A DNA stretch of 64,000 nt from Frigidibacter mobilis (GCF_001620265.1 NZ_CP012662.1:1-64000), one strand, 5' to 3'. Shown: positions 26,875-38,229, counted from the stretch's first letter. A program made the numbers and translations. Notes: a model not told the origin generated them from the sequence alone.

Positions 26875-28805
26875 TAAGTGCTCTCGTCCTCGTTATTGTA
26901 TTCGTCGTTCTCGTTCAGGCCGAGGTCTGCAAGAATCTTGTCCGGAATTTTCCAAAAGCGAACGTTGGGAGACTGGAACATCTCGTAGCGAGCGTAAACA
27001 TGAAAAGGTGGTTCGATACTTGCCTTCTTCGCCTCTAGGGCGACCTTCTTATAGGTATCGAGGCTCAGAGAGCCGACCGGCCCGCCATTGTCCCAGATGA
27101 GGAAGTAGCCTTCCCCGTTCTGATCGAGGCCGACCAGGTATTGATAGCTCTCCTCATCGACGCGCTTCAGGCTTGGAGCCGAGCGCTTGTGGTTCTCCCA
27201 GTGCGAAGTGAGAACGACGTCTATGAGCTCGTCCCGCTGCATGGTGAGGACGGTCTTGGCGTCGATGGTTTTGGTAAGGAGGCGATATTCAAAGCCACCG
27301 CCAAGCGGCGTTGCCTTCTTCCCACCTGGACGCTTACCCGTGACAGCATTGTGCAAGCGCTGCCAAGTGAGGGTTCGGGCATACTTGTCGCCGTTCTCAG
27401 GAGCCCCCTGCTCTATGAGCACAAACCTTCTGTCCGCTCCGGTCTCGTGGTTCATTTCAAGAACCGCGTGACCCGTCGTGCCTGAGCCTGCATAGGGATC
27501 TAAAATCAGCCCATTTTCCGGGCACCAAATCTGGATGATTTTCTTCATAAGCTTCAGCGGCTTGACGGTATCAAAGCCGTGGCCTCGCCCCACAACAGCG
27601 TCAAGCTCCTCGATACCATCTCGAGAACGACCGCTGAGAGACTTTGCCCAGGACACAGCATCCAGCTTCAGCGGCGGTTCGCCGTCCTCCATCCAGAAGG
27701 TGTTAGGGACAGCCCCCTTCTTCACCAGTTGCCTATGGTTCTTTTTGACGGGTTTCTGAAGACCATCGACACCCCAGTACAGAACTGGCCAGTTGCCTTG
27801 CTCAAGCCGCGCTGCCGCTTTGCTACTCGCAGCGGCGATGAGCTTTTTCTTTTGGGTATCCGTCACGCACCGAGACCAACCCTTCAAGACCAGCGCCTTG
27901 CCCCGTTCATCTCCTAAGTCTGCTGACTCGTAGGCAACCCCCAAGCTTGTAGCCATGCCTTGATCTGGTTACGGTTGTTTGCCCAGTGGCGTATTCCAGG
28001 ATAGTGGAACTCTCCCGTAAAGGGCGACTGGATAGCATAGTCCGCAGAGGCACTATACCCTTTCCCAGTAAGATCGCCCTGCTTCCACTCTCCGAGCTCA
28101 TCGTTATCGACATTTCTGAAACGCGCGTTCGACTTTTCAGTGCGATCCAGTTCGCCGGTTTTTGCAAGAGCCACATCCTTGGCATAAACTAGGACATACT
28201 CTGTGGTTACCGAAACTCCCCGGCTTGGTTCTTGGAGGTGGTTTTTTCCCAGTTGATAATCCCGAGCCGGTTCTTCTCTCCGAAGACTTCATCCAGCATC
28301 ATCCCGAGGTGGAATAGCTCATTGTCGTCGATGCAGATTGCAAGAACACCTGAAGGCTTGAGCATCGCCTTCATGATCTGAAGGCGGGGCATCATTGCCT
28401 TGATCCACTTGGTATGGCGCGAACCATCTTCGCTGGACACAATCGTCCCGAGCTCCGGGTCGTTCGGGTCGTTGTCCCAACGGTCGTTGTAGCGGAAGTA
28501 CTGCCCGTGTTGTACGGCGGGTCGGTGACGATGAGGTCTACCTGCCCGCGATACTTGTAGAGCGTCACCATGGCCTGAAGGTTCTCACCCTCGATGAGCA
28601 TGTTCTTGGATTGCGCTTCAGGAGAACCAACATGGAGCTTGGGCTCCCGGCGTGTCTGACGAGGACGGACCTTCTTGGCAATCTGCATTGCTGAGCGCTT
28701 CCCATGGAAGCTCAAGGCAACGCCGCTCGACATCATGCTTTTAGCGAGGCGCTCTAGCTCCTCGCGAGTGAGTTTTGAGAGCTCTGCCTCGAAGTCAAAT
28801 TCCAT
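26874..28805 (-). pseudogene. mod: Type III DNA methyltransferase subunit (Mod), three frame breaks
   Basis: Mod methylates adenine and provides target recognition for the system. The frame from 28805 has the catalytic motif 'VTDPPYNTG', breaks near 28510, continues with 'KWIKAMMPRLQIMKAMLKPS', breaks near 28200 and again near 27945, then has 'LILDPYAGSGTTGHAVLEMN', the AdoMet-binding motif. The order (DPPY before the AdoMet motif) is that of beta-class type III enzymes. Repaired length is about 644 residues. Two breaks are fixed by adding one G and the third by one T. Target recognition lies in the middle and cannot be predicted. Confidence 0.86.
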
Positions 28806-28991
28806 ATCTAGATACCGCTGGACTCATCGATTTGTTCTTACTATGTTCTCATTAATCAGATCTAAACGCATTTACAACTTGCGAGTAGAGGAAGTGCGCT
28901 GCTCAGACCCGTTTGCGGCCACCCTTGTCCAGAGCTTTTAGCCGAAGAAGCTTCTCCAGATCGAGACGAAAGACCGTGTGAATTGGGCATT

Positions 28992-29354
28992 TCAACGACG
29001 AGGCTCACCTACGTCAAGTACGTCAACATTTCCACCACAATCAGCGGCGCCCATAAAAACGACCGAATTCCGGGTCGTTTCTGATGAGTTCCCGAACGCT
29101 TGATACCCCCTCCGATTCTTCGTCGCCGCAAGCTTCATGAGCGCGTTGACCGCCCTGCCCTCGTCCGGGTGCTGTTCGATTAGCATCTGCCCTCGAAACC
29201 CGATACGGCCCCATTCCCGCACGAGGCATGCGCCGCCAAACAGGTCCGGCTGAACGCTCATTCGATAGAAGCGCCGCATGTTGAGAGACGGGTCGATCCG
29301 CTTGAGATCGACCGTTGTCGGGAACACTTCCATTTGCTGCGATATGTCGAGCAT
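28992..29354 (-). CDS. WGR-domain protein
   Basis: A 120-residue protein with a WGR domain, the nucleic-acid-associated module known from PARPs and some MolR regulators: 'MRRFYRMSVQPDLFGGA' followed by 'LVREWGRIGFRGQM'. Bacterial stand-alone WGR proteins of this kind are common on rhodobacterial plasmids; their role is unknown. A GAGAGG ribosome site lies about 10 bases before the start at 29354. It lies just downstream of the DUF2493 gene, whose frame runs over it only because of an apparent one-base deletion. The last 30 residues look less conserved and may be extended by sequence error. Confidence 0.75.
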   Translation of the reverse strand: MLDISQQMEVFPTTVDLKRIDPSLNMRRFYRMSVQPDLFGGACLVREWGRIGFRGQMLIEQHPDEGRAVNALMKLAATKNRRGYQAFGNSSETTRNSVVFMGAADCGGNVDVLDVGEPRR

Positions 29355-30369
29355 GTTGTTGGCGCCTCTCTCCAGACCACAATATCAAGCGCTCTTCGAC
29401 GTTTCTACAATGTTCTGTCCCGGATTGAAGTCGGGGCTCACGCCCCTTCTCGAACTTCATGACCGGGATGCCAAGCTTCTTGGCCTTGTCGGCGAGGTTT
29501 TCCTGGATACCGGTCCCGGGAAAGACGAGGACCCCGACCGGGAGCACATCCAGCATCGCATCGTTGCGCTTGAAGGGCGCGGCCTTGGCGTGCTTGGTCC
29601 AGTCGGGCTTGAAGGCCACCTGCGTCACGCCCCGAGACTCTGCCCATTTGGCGGCGATGAGTTCTGCGCCTTTGGGGCTGCCACCGTGCAGGAGGACCAT
29701 GTCTGGATACTTGGTCCGGACCTGGTCGAGCTTACCCCAGATCAAGCGGTGATCGTTGAAGTCGGTCCCGCCGGTGAGGGCGACCTTGGGACCAGCGGGC
29801 AGCATCACTTCGGTCTCGGCGCGGCGCTTGGCGGCCAGGAAGTCGCGGCTGTCGATGAGCGCTGCGGTCATGTGCTGGCGGTTCACCATCGAGCCGGTGC
29901 GGGGGCGCCAGGTCGATCCTGTGTGATGGACGAACTCGGTGGCGGCGTGGTCGCGCATCATGTCCATGCAGTTGCGCCGTTCAACGAGAGTCAGGCCTTC
30001 GGCCGTCAGGCGCTCGAGTTCGACGGACTTCACTTCGGAGCCGTCCTGCTCGCGCTGCAGGCGGCGCTGCGCCTGCTCGTTCTCATCGAGCGTCCGCTCG
30101 ATCCGGGCCGTGGCGCGGTGGAAGAGGTTGACCTGGCCCCAGAGCACCTCTTCGAGGTCGGGTTCCATACGGGTGTCTTCCAGGGTCGCGACGAGGGCGT
30201 CGAAGATGTCGGCGACGGCGACGGCGAGGCGCTGCCCATCGGGCATCGGGCGCGGATCGGGCTCGTCGAATGGGCGGTAGCCATAGAGCTGCAGCTCGTC
30301 GAGCGCATGGGCGGTCTGGGATGCGCTATGGGCGGGTTCATACGCGTCTTCGTGGGTCTGGATCGTCAT
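29041..30369 (-). CDS. DUF2493 (SLOG-like) protein, 3' end altered by a frame break
   Basis: The conserved part is residues 1 to about 310: a helical N-terminal half and a C-terminal Rossmann-like DUF2493 domain with 'KVALTGGTDFNDHRLIWGKL', 'VLLHGGSPKGAELIAAKWA' and 'GVLVFPGTGI', which belongs to the nucleotide-binding SLOG superfamily. The natural stop is expected at 29438, right after 'KFEKGA'. The frame instead runs on to 29041 through the WGR gene in the wrong frame because the G run near 29445 is one base short. GGAGG precedes the start. It belongs to the toprim/strawberry-notch accessory block. Confidence 0.78.
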   Translation of the reverse strand: MTIQTHEDAYEPAHSASQTAHALDELQLYGYRPFDEPDPRPMPDGQRLAVAVADIFDALVATLEDTRMEPDLEEVLWGQVNLFHRATARIERTLDENEQAQRRLQREQDGSEVKSVELERLTAEGLTLVERRNCMDMMRDHAATEFVHHTGSTWRPRTGSMVNRQHMTAALIDSRDFLAAKRRAETEVMLPAGPKVALTGGTDFNDHRLIWGKLDQVRTKYPDMVLLHGGSPKGAELIAAKWAESRGVTQVAFKPDWTKHAKAAPFKRNDAMLDVLPVGVLVFPGTGIQENLADKAKKLGIPVMKFEKGREPRLQSGTEHCRNVEERLILWSGERRQQHARHIAANGSVPDNGRSQADRPVSQHAALLSNERSAGPVWRRMPRAGMGPYRVSRADANRTAPGRGQGGQRAHEACGDEESEGVSSVRELIRNDPEFGRFYGRR

Positions 30370-30446
30370 TTGTTTCTTGCCTCCGGGTTTTGCCGTGTCC
30401 GCACGTCATCCCGCGCGGCCTTCATGGGCAGACCCGAGCCGTCGGG

Positions 30447-30587
30447 GCGGTTGCCCCTTCACCCCGGCTTCACCGGGGCCGGAACAGCGTGGAGGAGGTC
30501 GGCAGGGAAGCTATTTGTCTCGCGATGCAAAGGCGGCTTTGCCGCCGGCGGAAATAGGTTCCCTGCCGACCTTGCAGGGGCAACCGC
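30447..30587. repeat. Nested inverted-repeat element
   Basis: Outer arms of 12 bp (30447-30458 and 30576-30587) are perfect: GCGGTTGCCCCT against its complement. Inside are 20-bp arms (30497-30516 and 30552-30571) with one mismatch, and further hairpins at the tip (GGCGG-CTTTG-CCGCC) and between the left arms (CCCCGG-CTTCA-CCGGGG). No gene is convincing here. It lies between the DUF2493 and toprim genes, which read in the same direction, so it would be transcribed. It may be a small non-autonomous repeat, a replication signal or an RNA structure. The rest of 30370-30734 shows nothing else. Confidence 0.7.
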
Positions 30588-30734
30588 TTTGACGGCCTGT
30601 CCATCTCTTGAAGGCCGCGCAGGGCTGACGGGTGGATGCGCAAGGCCCGGGATGGGGTGAGGACGACGATCCAGAGCCACGACTGGGATGCAGCCCCCTG
30701 CCCCGTACTCCCAGACCCCCCTGCGCGATGCAGC

Positions 30735-31766
30735 TCAGCCCAATAGGCGATGCCGATCCTCTGGCCCGATCTGACCTGCCAGATGCTGGCGCAGCGCGTC
30801 CTTGCCGTTCGCCCGAAGATCATCGTTGAAATCCCCGAGCCGCGGTTCCAGCACCCGCACGCGCACGCCGACCTCGGAGGCTCTGGCGCTCAACTTCTCT
30901 GCCGCGCGCTGCCCGGCCGGATCGCGATCGATCGCGATGTAGAGGCGCTTCAGCCCCTCTGGCAGCAGGACCGCCCCGAGGTGTCCCGACGAGAGCGCCG
31001 CCCAGACGGGAAGGCCGGGGGCCGCCTCGGACAGGGACAGCATGGTCTCGATGCCCTCGCCGACGACGAGGATGTCATCGTGCGGGGTGAGCCTGACAGC
31101 ATTGCAGAGGAGGTGACCCATAGCCCGACGCTCTGGATTCACTGCCGCCTTCCCCTGTCCGTCAGGCGCCAGCCAGGTGCGATGCACGCCCTGCACGGCC
31201 CCTGCCCCATCGGTAACCGCCGCGATCATCGCCGGTCTGGGGATGCTCCGGGTCTGCCCCTCTTCCCGATGCCAGCACTTCGGGTGGAAGCGCAACGCAC
31301 CCTTCGCCCCGAATTGGGTGATGCCCCGGGAACGGAGGTAGGTCTCCGCAAGCGTGCCTGTGATCGGGTTCGAGGCAGCAAACAAGCGCGCCGCCGCCGC
31401 AGGAGTGCCACCGGGCGCCTTGGCCTTCCTCGGCTCTTGCCTATCCGGGACGACCGGCTGCGGACGGCCAAGATGCGCTCGGGCCTCGGCGAGAAGGTCG
31501 GGGAAGCGCGTGATCCCCGTCCGGGCGCGGATGATGTCCAGGAGATCGCCATGCTCGCCTGTGGCCCCATCCGTAAACTTGCCCGCTGCCCCTGGCCCCG
31601 ACGTGGGCCCGGTCAACCGCACGAAGAGCGAGCGGCCAGGATTGTTTTGCAGGTCACCCACGATCCAGTAGGATCCTTCCCGTCGTCCGGCGGGAAGGTA
31701 GGCACGACAAACGCCTTCGGCATTTTCTGCCAGATCGCGCACGAGGGCTTCGGTCTCGGAATACAT
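30735..31766 (-). CDS. Toprim-domain primase-like protein
   Basis: A 343-residue protein with an N-terminal domain typical of plasmid DUF7146/toprim proteins and a C-terminal toprim fold. The acidic motif is 'ILVVGEGIETMLSL' (about residues 235-248) and the second 'RLYIAIDRDPAGQRAAEKL' (about 280-298). Toprim domains occur in primases, topoisomerases and OLD nucleases; no zinc finger or helicase is attached here. It starts four bases after the strawberry-notch stop, so the two are in one operon. The role may be priming or nicking during plasmid establishment, but this is not shown by the sequence. Confidence 0.8.
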   Translation of the reverse strand: MYSETEALVRDLAENAEGVCRAYLPAGRREGSYWIVGDLQNNPGRSLFVRLTGPTSGPGAAGKFTDGATGEHGDLLDIIRARTGITRFPDLLAEARAHLGRPQPVVPDRQEPRKAKAPGGTPAAAARLFAASNPITGTLAETYLRSRGITQFGAKGALRFHPKCWHREEGQTRSIPRPAMIAAVTDGAGAVQGVHRTWLAPDGQGKAAVNPERRAMGHLLCNAVRLTPHDDILVVGEGIETMLSLSEAAPGLPVWAALSSGHLGAVLLPEGLKRLYIAIDRDPAGQRAAEKLSARASEVGVRVRVLEPRLGDFNDDLRANGKDALRQHLAGQIGPEDRHRLLG

Positions 31767-33554
31767 GGGCTAACAACCTCCGCGATCATGTAGCCTTGCG
31801 ACAGGACAACGTGCAAGCAGACGATCCAGTATCTCGACACCATCGGCGTCGGTCGGGCAGAACAGCCGAAGCTTCCAACTGATGATCTCCGAGAAGAAGC
31901 CATCGGCCTTGAGCCGATCCTTGGCTGCCTCCGAGAAGCCCGACAGTTCGATCCGGTTCGCGCCCATGACGCGCGAGCGGTGCAATTCCATCCCTTCCGA
32001 CAGGCGCACCACGGTCTTGCCCTCCAGAACGAGGGCATGGACCTGCGCCGCCGAGAGCTTTGGCGCGTCATCTGCCAGCGTGGTCGCGACCCAGGCAGGC
32101 GAGACGCGGCGGCCGATGATGCGCTGCCCGTCATCGGTCTGCAGGCGGTAGACGCGAGTTTCATCCTGGGGAAGCTGCTTCCAGATCGGCAGCAGCAGAC
32201 CTGCCACGATGTGCAGCGTGGAGTCCGAAAACTCCGGCACCTCGGCCAGTTCCGCAGTCCACGCCGCAGTGAAGGCCGCGCGGTCGGCCTCGAGCCAGTG
32301 GGTGTCCTCCATGACCTTGGCCGGGACCGTGCTGGCATCAAGCGGCCGGATCAGCCTAAGGCGTGGCTCGATGGTGCCATCATCCAGCATGTGACTGGTG
32401 GCGGGCACCTGCACCGCGGCCCGGCCCGAGCGGCTGTTGACCAGAAGCCGCGCCTTCGGGTCATCGAGCCAGTCGAGCGCATCTGCGAGGGACGTCGGCG
32501 TGTTCCGCCGCTTCTCCGCGATGGTCAGCAGCTGGGTTTCCGCGCCGGAGCCCGGATGGGTGTAGATGACCTGTGCGTCGGTCACCCGGAAGCTCTCGGC
32601 ACGGAGTGTCTCGAGCCCGAGATCATAGACCCCGGCGGCGATGGCGCCCTCAATTCGCTGATTGAGCAGCTCCTCGAAACCCGCGAACAGCACGGCCTGC
32701 ATGTCGATCTTCAGCGCCAGCAGGCGATTTAGGAAGGTCGTGACCGGCGGCAGGTCATCCTTCAGCCCGTTGTCATCGGTCAGGCTGAGCCCGGTCGCAT
32801 CCTCGAAAGCCCCGAGCGAACATCCGGCCAGATCGCCGCGATAGATGCGGCGGTAAAGCTGGCGCAGGGCATCGCGGGCGTAGGGAGACTCGAGGTTGTC
32901 CTCGGGACGGAACAACCCCTGGCCTCCGGTCTGGCGCTGGCCGCGCGTGATCGCGCCAAGCGTGTCGAGGCGGCGCGCAATGGTCGACAGGAACCGCTTC
33001 TCCGCCTTCACATCGGTGGCCACCGGTCGGAAGAGCGGCGGTTGCGCCTGATTGGTGCGGTTGGTGCGGCCAAGCCCCTGGATCGCGGCATCTGCCTTCC
33101 AGCCGGGCTCCAGGAGGTAGTGGACCCGCAAGCGCTGGTTCTTCGCCCCAAGATCGGCGTGATAGCTGCGCCCCGTGCCGCCAGCATCCGAGAAGATCAG
33201 GATACGCTTTTGATCATCCATGAAGGCTTGGGTCTCAGTGAGGTTCGCGGCTCCGGCCCGGTTCTCCACCACGAGCCGTGCCGAATGCCCTTCGCCCTTG
33301 CGCACGATGCGTCGTGAACGCCCCGTGACCTCGGCCACGAGATCGGTGCCGAAGCGCTGGATGATCTGGTCGAGCGCCCCGGGGACAGGTGGCAGCGAAG
33401 CCAGCTTTTCGATCAGCGCGTCACGACGGCGGACGGCCTCGCGGCATTCGACCGGTTGGCCGTCGCGCGTGACGGGGCGCGACGAGAGATTGCCTTCACT
33501 GTCGGTGAAAGGCTCGTAGAGCTGCACCGGGAAGGAATGGGCGAGGTAATCCAG

Positions 33555-33560
33555 GACATA
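33555..33560 (+). repeat. Target site duplication of the RIT element, left copy
   Basis: GACATA, repeated directly at 39903-39908. Together they rebuild the strawberry-notch reading frame. Confidence 0.7.
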
Positions 33561-33718
33561 ATATGCCGCGTCCGCGTTATGCAGAGCGCGGCGCTTCATG
33601 TCGTTGATATGATGTTTCATTTCGGGATTTCCACTTGGCATAATCATGATGCCTCTGCTCTCAATCGCAGAAGGACACCCCGACATGACCTCCCCCTCCA
33701 ACTCTCACCCCGGCGGCG
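33559..33718 (+). repeat. RIT left terminal inverted repeat, 160 bp
   Basis: Identical as reverse complement to 39719-39878 over 160 positions by eye. Its first two bases coincide with the target duplication. Frames running through it (MEGEVMSGC and MQSAALHVV) are not genes. Confidence 0.9.
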
Positions 33719-33804
33719 TTGCCGTCGGAAGTGGAGGCAAGCTTACGGCAGAGCCGTTTGACCGTTATGGTCGGAGTTAGGGGACAACTTGGCGGAAATC
33801 ACAG

Positions 33805-36242
33805 GTGGTAGACAGTAGCGGGACAGAAACAGAAATGGCCAGGGTTCGGGCACGGCTGGCCGAGCTGGATAAGGAACAACGTCAGCTTCTGCAGGAGCTT
33901 TCGGCGCTGGAGGCCCAGCAAACCGTAGAAATGGCCGCACAAGCCAAACGCCCATCCCTTGAAAATGCTACCGTCACCAACATGTCGACATCGGGCGAAA
34001 AGGTCGAACTGTTCCGCAACCTATTTGCTGGCCGTCCCGACGTGTTTCCTGTGCGATGGGAAAACCGCAAGACAGGACGCGCCGGCTATTCGCATGCCTG
34101 CTTCAATGAATGGGTGAAAGGCATCTGCGGAAAACCGACCGTCAAATGCGGGGACTGCAAGCATCAGCGGTTCATACCCCCGACGCCAGCGTCATCGAAC
34201 GGCACCTACGGGGCGGCGAGGGCCCTTCGGCTGACTTCGTGGCCGGCGTTTATCCTTTGCTGCGGGATGACACCTGTTGGTTCCTGGCAGCAGATTTTGA
34301 CAAGGCGTCTTGGGCAGAAGACGCCAGTGCCCTACTTGCAACGTGTCGGACGAAGGGTGTGCCTGCTGCACTGGAACGGTCCCGATCGGGCAATGGGGCC
34401 ACGTCTGGATATTCTTCGCCGAACCTGTGTCGGCCCGGGCGGCTCGCCAGCTTGGATCGGCCCTGATCACAGAAACCATGGAGAAACGGCCAGAGATCGG
34501 ATTTGCTTCCTATGACCGCCTCTTTCCGAACCAGGATACGATGCCCGTTGGAGGCTTCGGAAACCTGATCGCGCTGCCGCTCCAGCACAGTGCCCGGAGG
34601 GTCGGCAACAGCGTCTTCCTCGATCAGGATGTTCAGCCATACGAAGATCAGTGGGCGTATCTGTCGACGCTTCCACGGATGTCTGCGCAGGCGGTAGCCA
34701 ATTTTGTTGCGGCTGCTGAGGCATCTGGTCAGGTGCTGGCAGTCCGGATGCCGGTTGATGATGAAAACGCTGACGAGCCCTGGAAAATGTCGCCGTCGCG
34801 ACGCCCGAAGACGAAATCCGAGGCTATGGCAATCCCTGACAGCGTCAAAGTGACCGTCGCCGACCAGATCTACATCGACCGGACCGGGCTGCCCTCTGCG
34901 ATGATAGCCCAATTGGTACGCGTCGCGGCGTTCCAGAACCCGGAGTTCTATCGGGCACAGGCTATGCGACTGCCCACATTCGGAAAACCTCGCGTGGTCT
35001 CCTGTGCCGAGCTGCATCCGCGCCACATTGCCTTACCTCGAGGCTGCTTTGATGAAGCTGTTGAAGTCCTGAGCGAACACGGTGCGAAAGCAGAACTGGA
35101 CGACCAGCGGAGCGAGGGAGCCCCGCTGCCGGACACGGTCAGATTCCTTGGCGAGCTTCGGCCGCAGCAACAGCGCGCCTTCGACGCGCTCGCAGCCCAT
35201 GATACTGGCGTGCTCGCGGCGACCACAGCCTTTGGCAAAACCGTTGTCGCTTCCGCCCTGATTGGTCATCGCGCCCGAAACACGCTGGTTCTGGTCCATC
35301 GTCGGGAACTTCTCGACCAGTGGGTTGAGCGGCTAAAGACTTTCCTTCAGATCGACCCCAAGCAGATCGGCACAATTGGCGGGGACGGCGGAAACCGACA
35401 GGCATGATCGATGTGGCGCTTATCCAAAGCCTGGTTAGAAACGGCGAGGTCGACGACATCGTGGCTGACTACGGCCAGTTGATCGTCGATGAATGCCACC
35501 ACCTGTCTGCGGCGAGTTTTGAACTTGTCGCGCGCAGAACGAAAGCGCGCTATGTTGCCGGTTTGTCGGCGACCGTCGCCCGAAAAGATGGGCACCATCC
35601 CATCATCTTCATGCAATGCGGCCCGTAAGGCATCAGGTTCATGCCAGATCGCAGGCCGCTGAGAGCGGCATTCGGCATCGGGCGCGCGAGCGTCACACGC
35701 GGTTCAAACTGCCTGAAGTGCTTGCGATGGCGGAACGGCCATCGATGCCCGCGATCTATGCCGCTCTGGCTAACGACGACGGTCGAAATGATCAGATCTT
35801 TGATGATGTGCTGAAATCGCTCGAAGCGAAGCGGTCACCGATCGTGCTGACCGAGCGCAAAGACCATCTGGATTATCTGCAGCAGCGGTTCTCCAAGTTT
35901 GCCAAGAATCTGGTCGTCCTGCGAGGCGGCATGTCGGCGAAAGATCGCAAGTTCGCCGTCGCTGCGCTGAATGTCCCCCATGAAGAGGAACGGCTGATCC
36001 TTGCGACAGGGCGCTACATCGGGGAGGGGTTTGACGACACCCGGCTCGATACCCTGTTCCTGACAATGCCAATCGCGTGGAAAGGAACACTGGCGCAATA
36101 TGTTGGCCGCCTGCACCGGCAACATGATGGCAAGAAGGACGTTCTGGTCGTGGATTACGTGGACAGTGCGGTGCCGGTCCTGGCGAGGATGGCTGCAAAA
36201 CGGCGATCTGGGTATCGCGCGCTTGGCTATGTGATGGAATAG
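33805..36242 (+). pseudogene. TOTE-type archaeo-eukaryotic primase fused to a DEAD-like helicase, four frame breaks
   Basis: Frame 1 (from 33805, or ATG 33835) has a coiled coil and 'ELFRNLFAGRPDVFPVRWEN', 'CGDCKHQRFIP'. After breaks near 34170 and 34410 come 'CWFLAADFDKASWAEDA', 'ERSRSGNG' plus 'HVWIFFAEPV', and 'SYDRLFPNQDTMPVGGFGN', the signature of the primase domain of TOTE conflict systems. Then follows a superfamily 2 helicase: 'LAATTAFGKTVVASALIG', a break near 35400, 'LIVDECHHL', a break near 35625, and 'GRYIGEGFDDTRLDTL', 'QYVGRLHRQ'. Repaired, it is about 810 residues. Each break is one missing G or C. It is cargo of the RIT element and converges on its recombinase genes. Confidence 0.8.
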
Positions 36243-36309
36243 CAGCGCCCCACTCTGTGCGGGACGCTGCTGGTATGTGGACCGGCAAGATCTCAGGACG
36301 GTGCGATGG

Positions 36310-37322
36310 TCATTGCCGGGTCTTCGTGCTCGTCGCGGCCGCAAGGATTGCCATCAGCTTGTCAGACGGCGGCCGGAACTTGCCCGGCTTGATCAGTGGG
36401 GCATGATGCGCTTCGAGAAGGGCGAGCTTCTCGGTCGGGTCCGCGCGCAAGTACATCTCGGTCGTCTGGAGGCTGGCATGACCCAGCCAAAGGGCGACCT
36501 TGCGGACATCACCTGTAGCCTGCAGCGTGTGCATGGCGCAGCTGTGCCGCAACACATGCGGGGTCACGTGCTTGTTGGCAATCGAAGGGTCGCGCGTTCG
36601 GCCACGGCCACATATTGACGGAGCCGGTAGGCAAAACCATCCCGTGTCATCGGGCCGCCATCGCGGTTCAGGAACAGTTCCGGCCCGACATCGTTGGGAC
36701 GGACGGCCAGCCAGGCACGAATGGCAGCTTGCGTCTCCTTCCAGAGCGGCAGCACCCGCTCCCGGCGGCCCTTCCCAAGCACCCGGATGTTTGCGAACGA
36801 GCCCCGCGGGAAATCGTCCATCCGAACTGCGAGAAGTTCAGACGCCCGCAGTCCTGCGGCGTAGGCCAGGTGAAGCATCGCCCGATCACGCAGCCCAGCC
36901 GGCGCTCTGCCGTCTGGGGCCGCAAGCAAGGCGCGCACCTCGTCCTTCGTCAGGTAGTCGATCAGCTTTACATCCGTGCGTTTGACGGGCAGCGATCTGA
37001 TCATCATCGCCTGTTCGAGGCAGGCTGGACGCCTTGGTTCAAGGAAGCGGAAAAACGCCTTGATCGCTGCCAGCCGGGCATTGCGGGATCGCACGGTATT
37101 GGCTCGACCCTCTTCGATGTGTTCGAGAAAGGCCCTGATCAGACTGACGTTGAGATCTTCGATCGCAAGATCTGAAGGCTGGCGCTTAAGGCGTGTGGCC
37201 GCAAACCGCAGCAGGAGGGTGAACGCATGGGCATAGGCGGCGATGGTATGTTGGCTGGCGCCACGCTCATCAGGCAGATGCTTCTGCAGGAAAGCCGACA
37301 GGTCCGGCGCGAGCGGGGTCAT
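36310..37322 (-). pseudogene. RitC-like tyrosine recombinase, one frame break
   Basis: Third recombinase of the trio. The start at 37322 (MTPLAPDLSAFLQKHL) gives an N-terminal SAM-like core-binding domain and a catalytic domain with the Arg I region 'YAAGLRASELLAVRMDD'. After a one-base break near 36590 the frame continues 'VTPHVLRHSCAMHTL' (His-x-x-Arg box), 'LWLGHASLQTTEMYL' with the nucleophile tyrosine, and stops at 36310. Repaired length is about 337 residues. Its start would overlap the repaired ritB stop as ATGA, the usual RIT arrangement. Confidence 0.82.
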
Positions 37323-37362
37323 GCTGCACCCCCGATCCACGTCTCTTCCGCCCTTGCCGCGA

Positions 37363-38229
37363 TCATTTGCAGCAAGACGGGGTGGCTTCGAGATACCAAT
37401 AGGTATTGGCGATATCGACATGGCCGAGATAGGTGCTCAGGGCCCTCATGTGCCGCAGGACCGACTGCAGATCGTTCCCGCAGGTCTCGAGGGACCGAAC
37501 CGCGAAGGTATGGCGCAAATCGTGTAGCCGGGGGCCGGGACCAGTCGGATTGCGGTAACCGAGCTTGCGCACGATCCTTACGAAGACCACGTGTGCTCTC
37601 GTCGCCGTCGGTGCGTGACCGTGCCCGAGCACGAAAAGGTCATGACCGGCATCACGGACGAGGCGCCGCCGATCGAGATAGCGCTCCAACGCTGCACGGG
37701 TCGAGGCGTGAAGAGGGACGAGGCGGCTCTTGCCAAATTTGCCCTTGCGGATCATCAGGCCATCTTCCGTCAGGTCGTCGCAACGCAGGGACAAAGCTTC
37801 TGAGATGCGAAGACCTGTAGAGGCGAGCAACCCGAACAGCGTGTGATAGGTCTGTGGGCTGATCGGGGACAGGCCCGGAACCAGTAGTGCCTCCGCCAGG
37901 ATGCCACTGATCTGGTCTTGCGACAGGATGTGGGGCGCAGGTCGTCGGCGCCTTGACCGGCCGAACAATCCTGCCACCGGAACCTCATGTTGCACGTCCT
38001 CTGCATGCAGAAACATCGCGAAGGCACGGGCCTGATCATATCGGTCTTGTGCAGATTTAGGTGTGGCCGCCCTGCCTGCCCACTCGAGGATTAGTGCCGC
38101 GGTTACATGCGGATCGGTCCGGTCAGCAGCAAATGCGGCGAACTCGCGCAAGGACCTCTCATGTTTGGCAAACCCCTTTCCGAGGGTGCGATGCAGGTTG
38201 ATGTAGCGGTCGACTTGGCGATGCATCAT
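37363..38229 (-). pseudogene. RitB-like tyrosine recombinase, one frame break at the 3' end
   Basis: Second recombinase of the trio, 289 codons as read. The start at 38229 (MMHRQVDRYINLHRTLG) overlaps the ritA stop as ATGA. The catalytic region has 'ASTGLRISEALSLRCDDL', 'LHDLRHTFAVRSL' and 'YLGHVDIANTYWYLEATP' with the tyrosine, so the active site is complete. The C at about 37380 is one short: as read it stops at 37363, while with one C added it would run about 13 codons further and end overlapping the ritC start. This gene may therefore be functional even as sequenced. Confidence 0.82.

Noticed and set aside
29041..29437. The last 130 residues of the DUF2493 frame as a new C-terminal domain.
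   Set aside because: Composition is not protein-like, it overlaps the WGR gene in another frame, and one added G gives a stop at 29438.
33561..33701. The open frame of the strawberry-notch C-terminal part begins with MEGEVMSGCPSAIESRG.
   Set aside because: This stretch is the RIT terminal inverted repeat, present identically at the other end; it is not part of the original gene.
35300..36242. Separate small helicase genes in the RIT cargo.
   Set aside because: The pieces are successive parts of one primase-helicase separated by one-base frame breaks.
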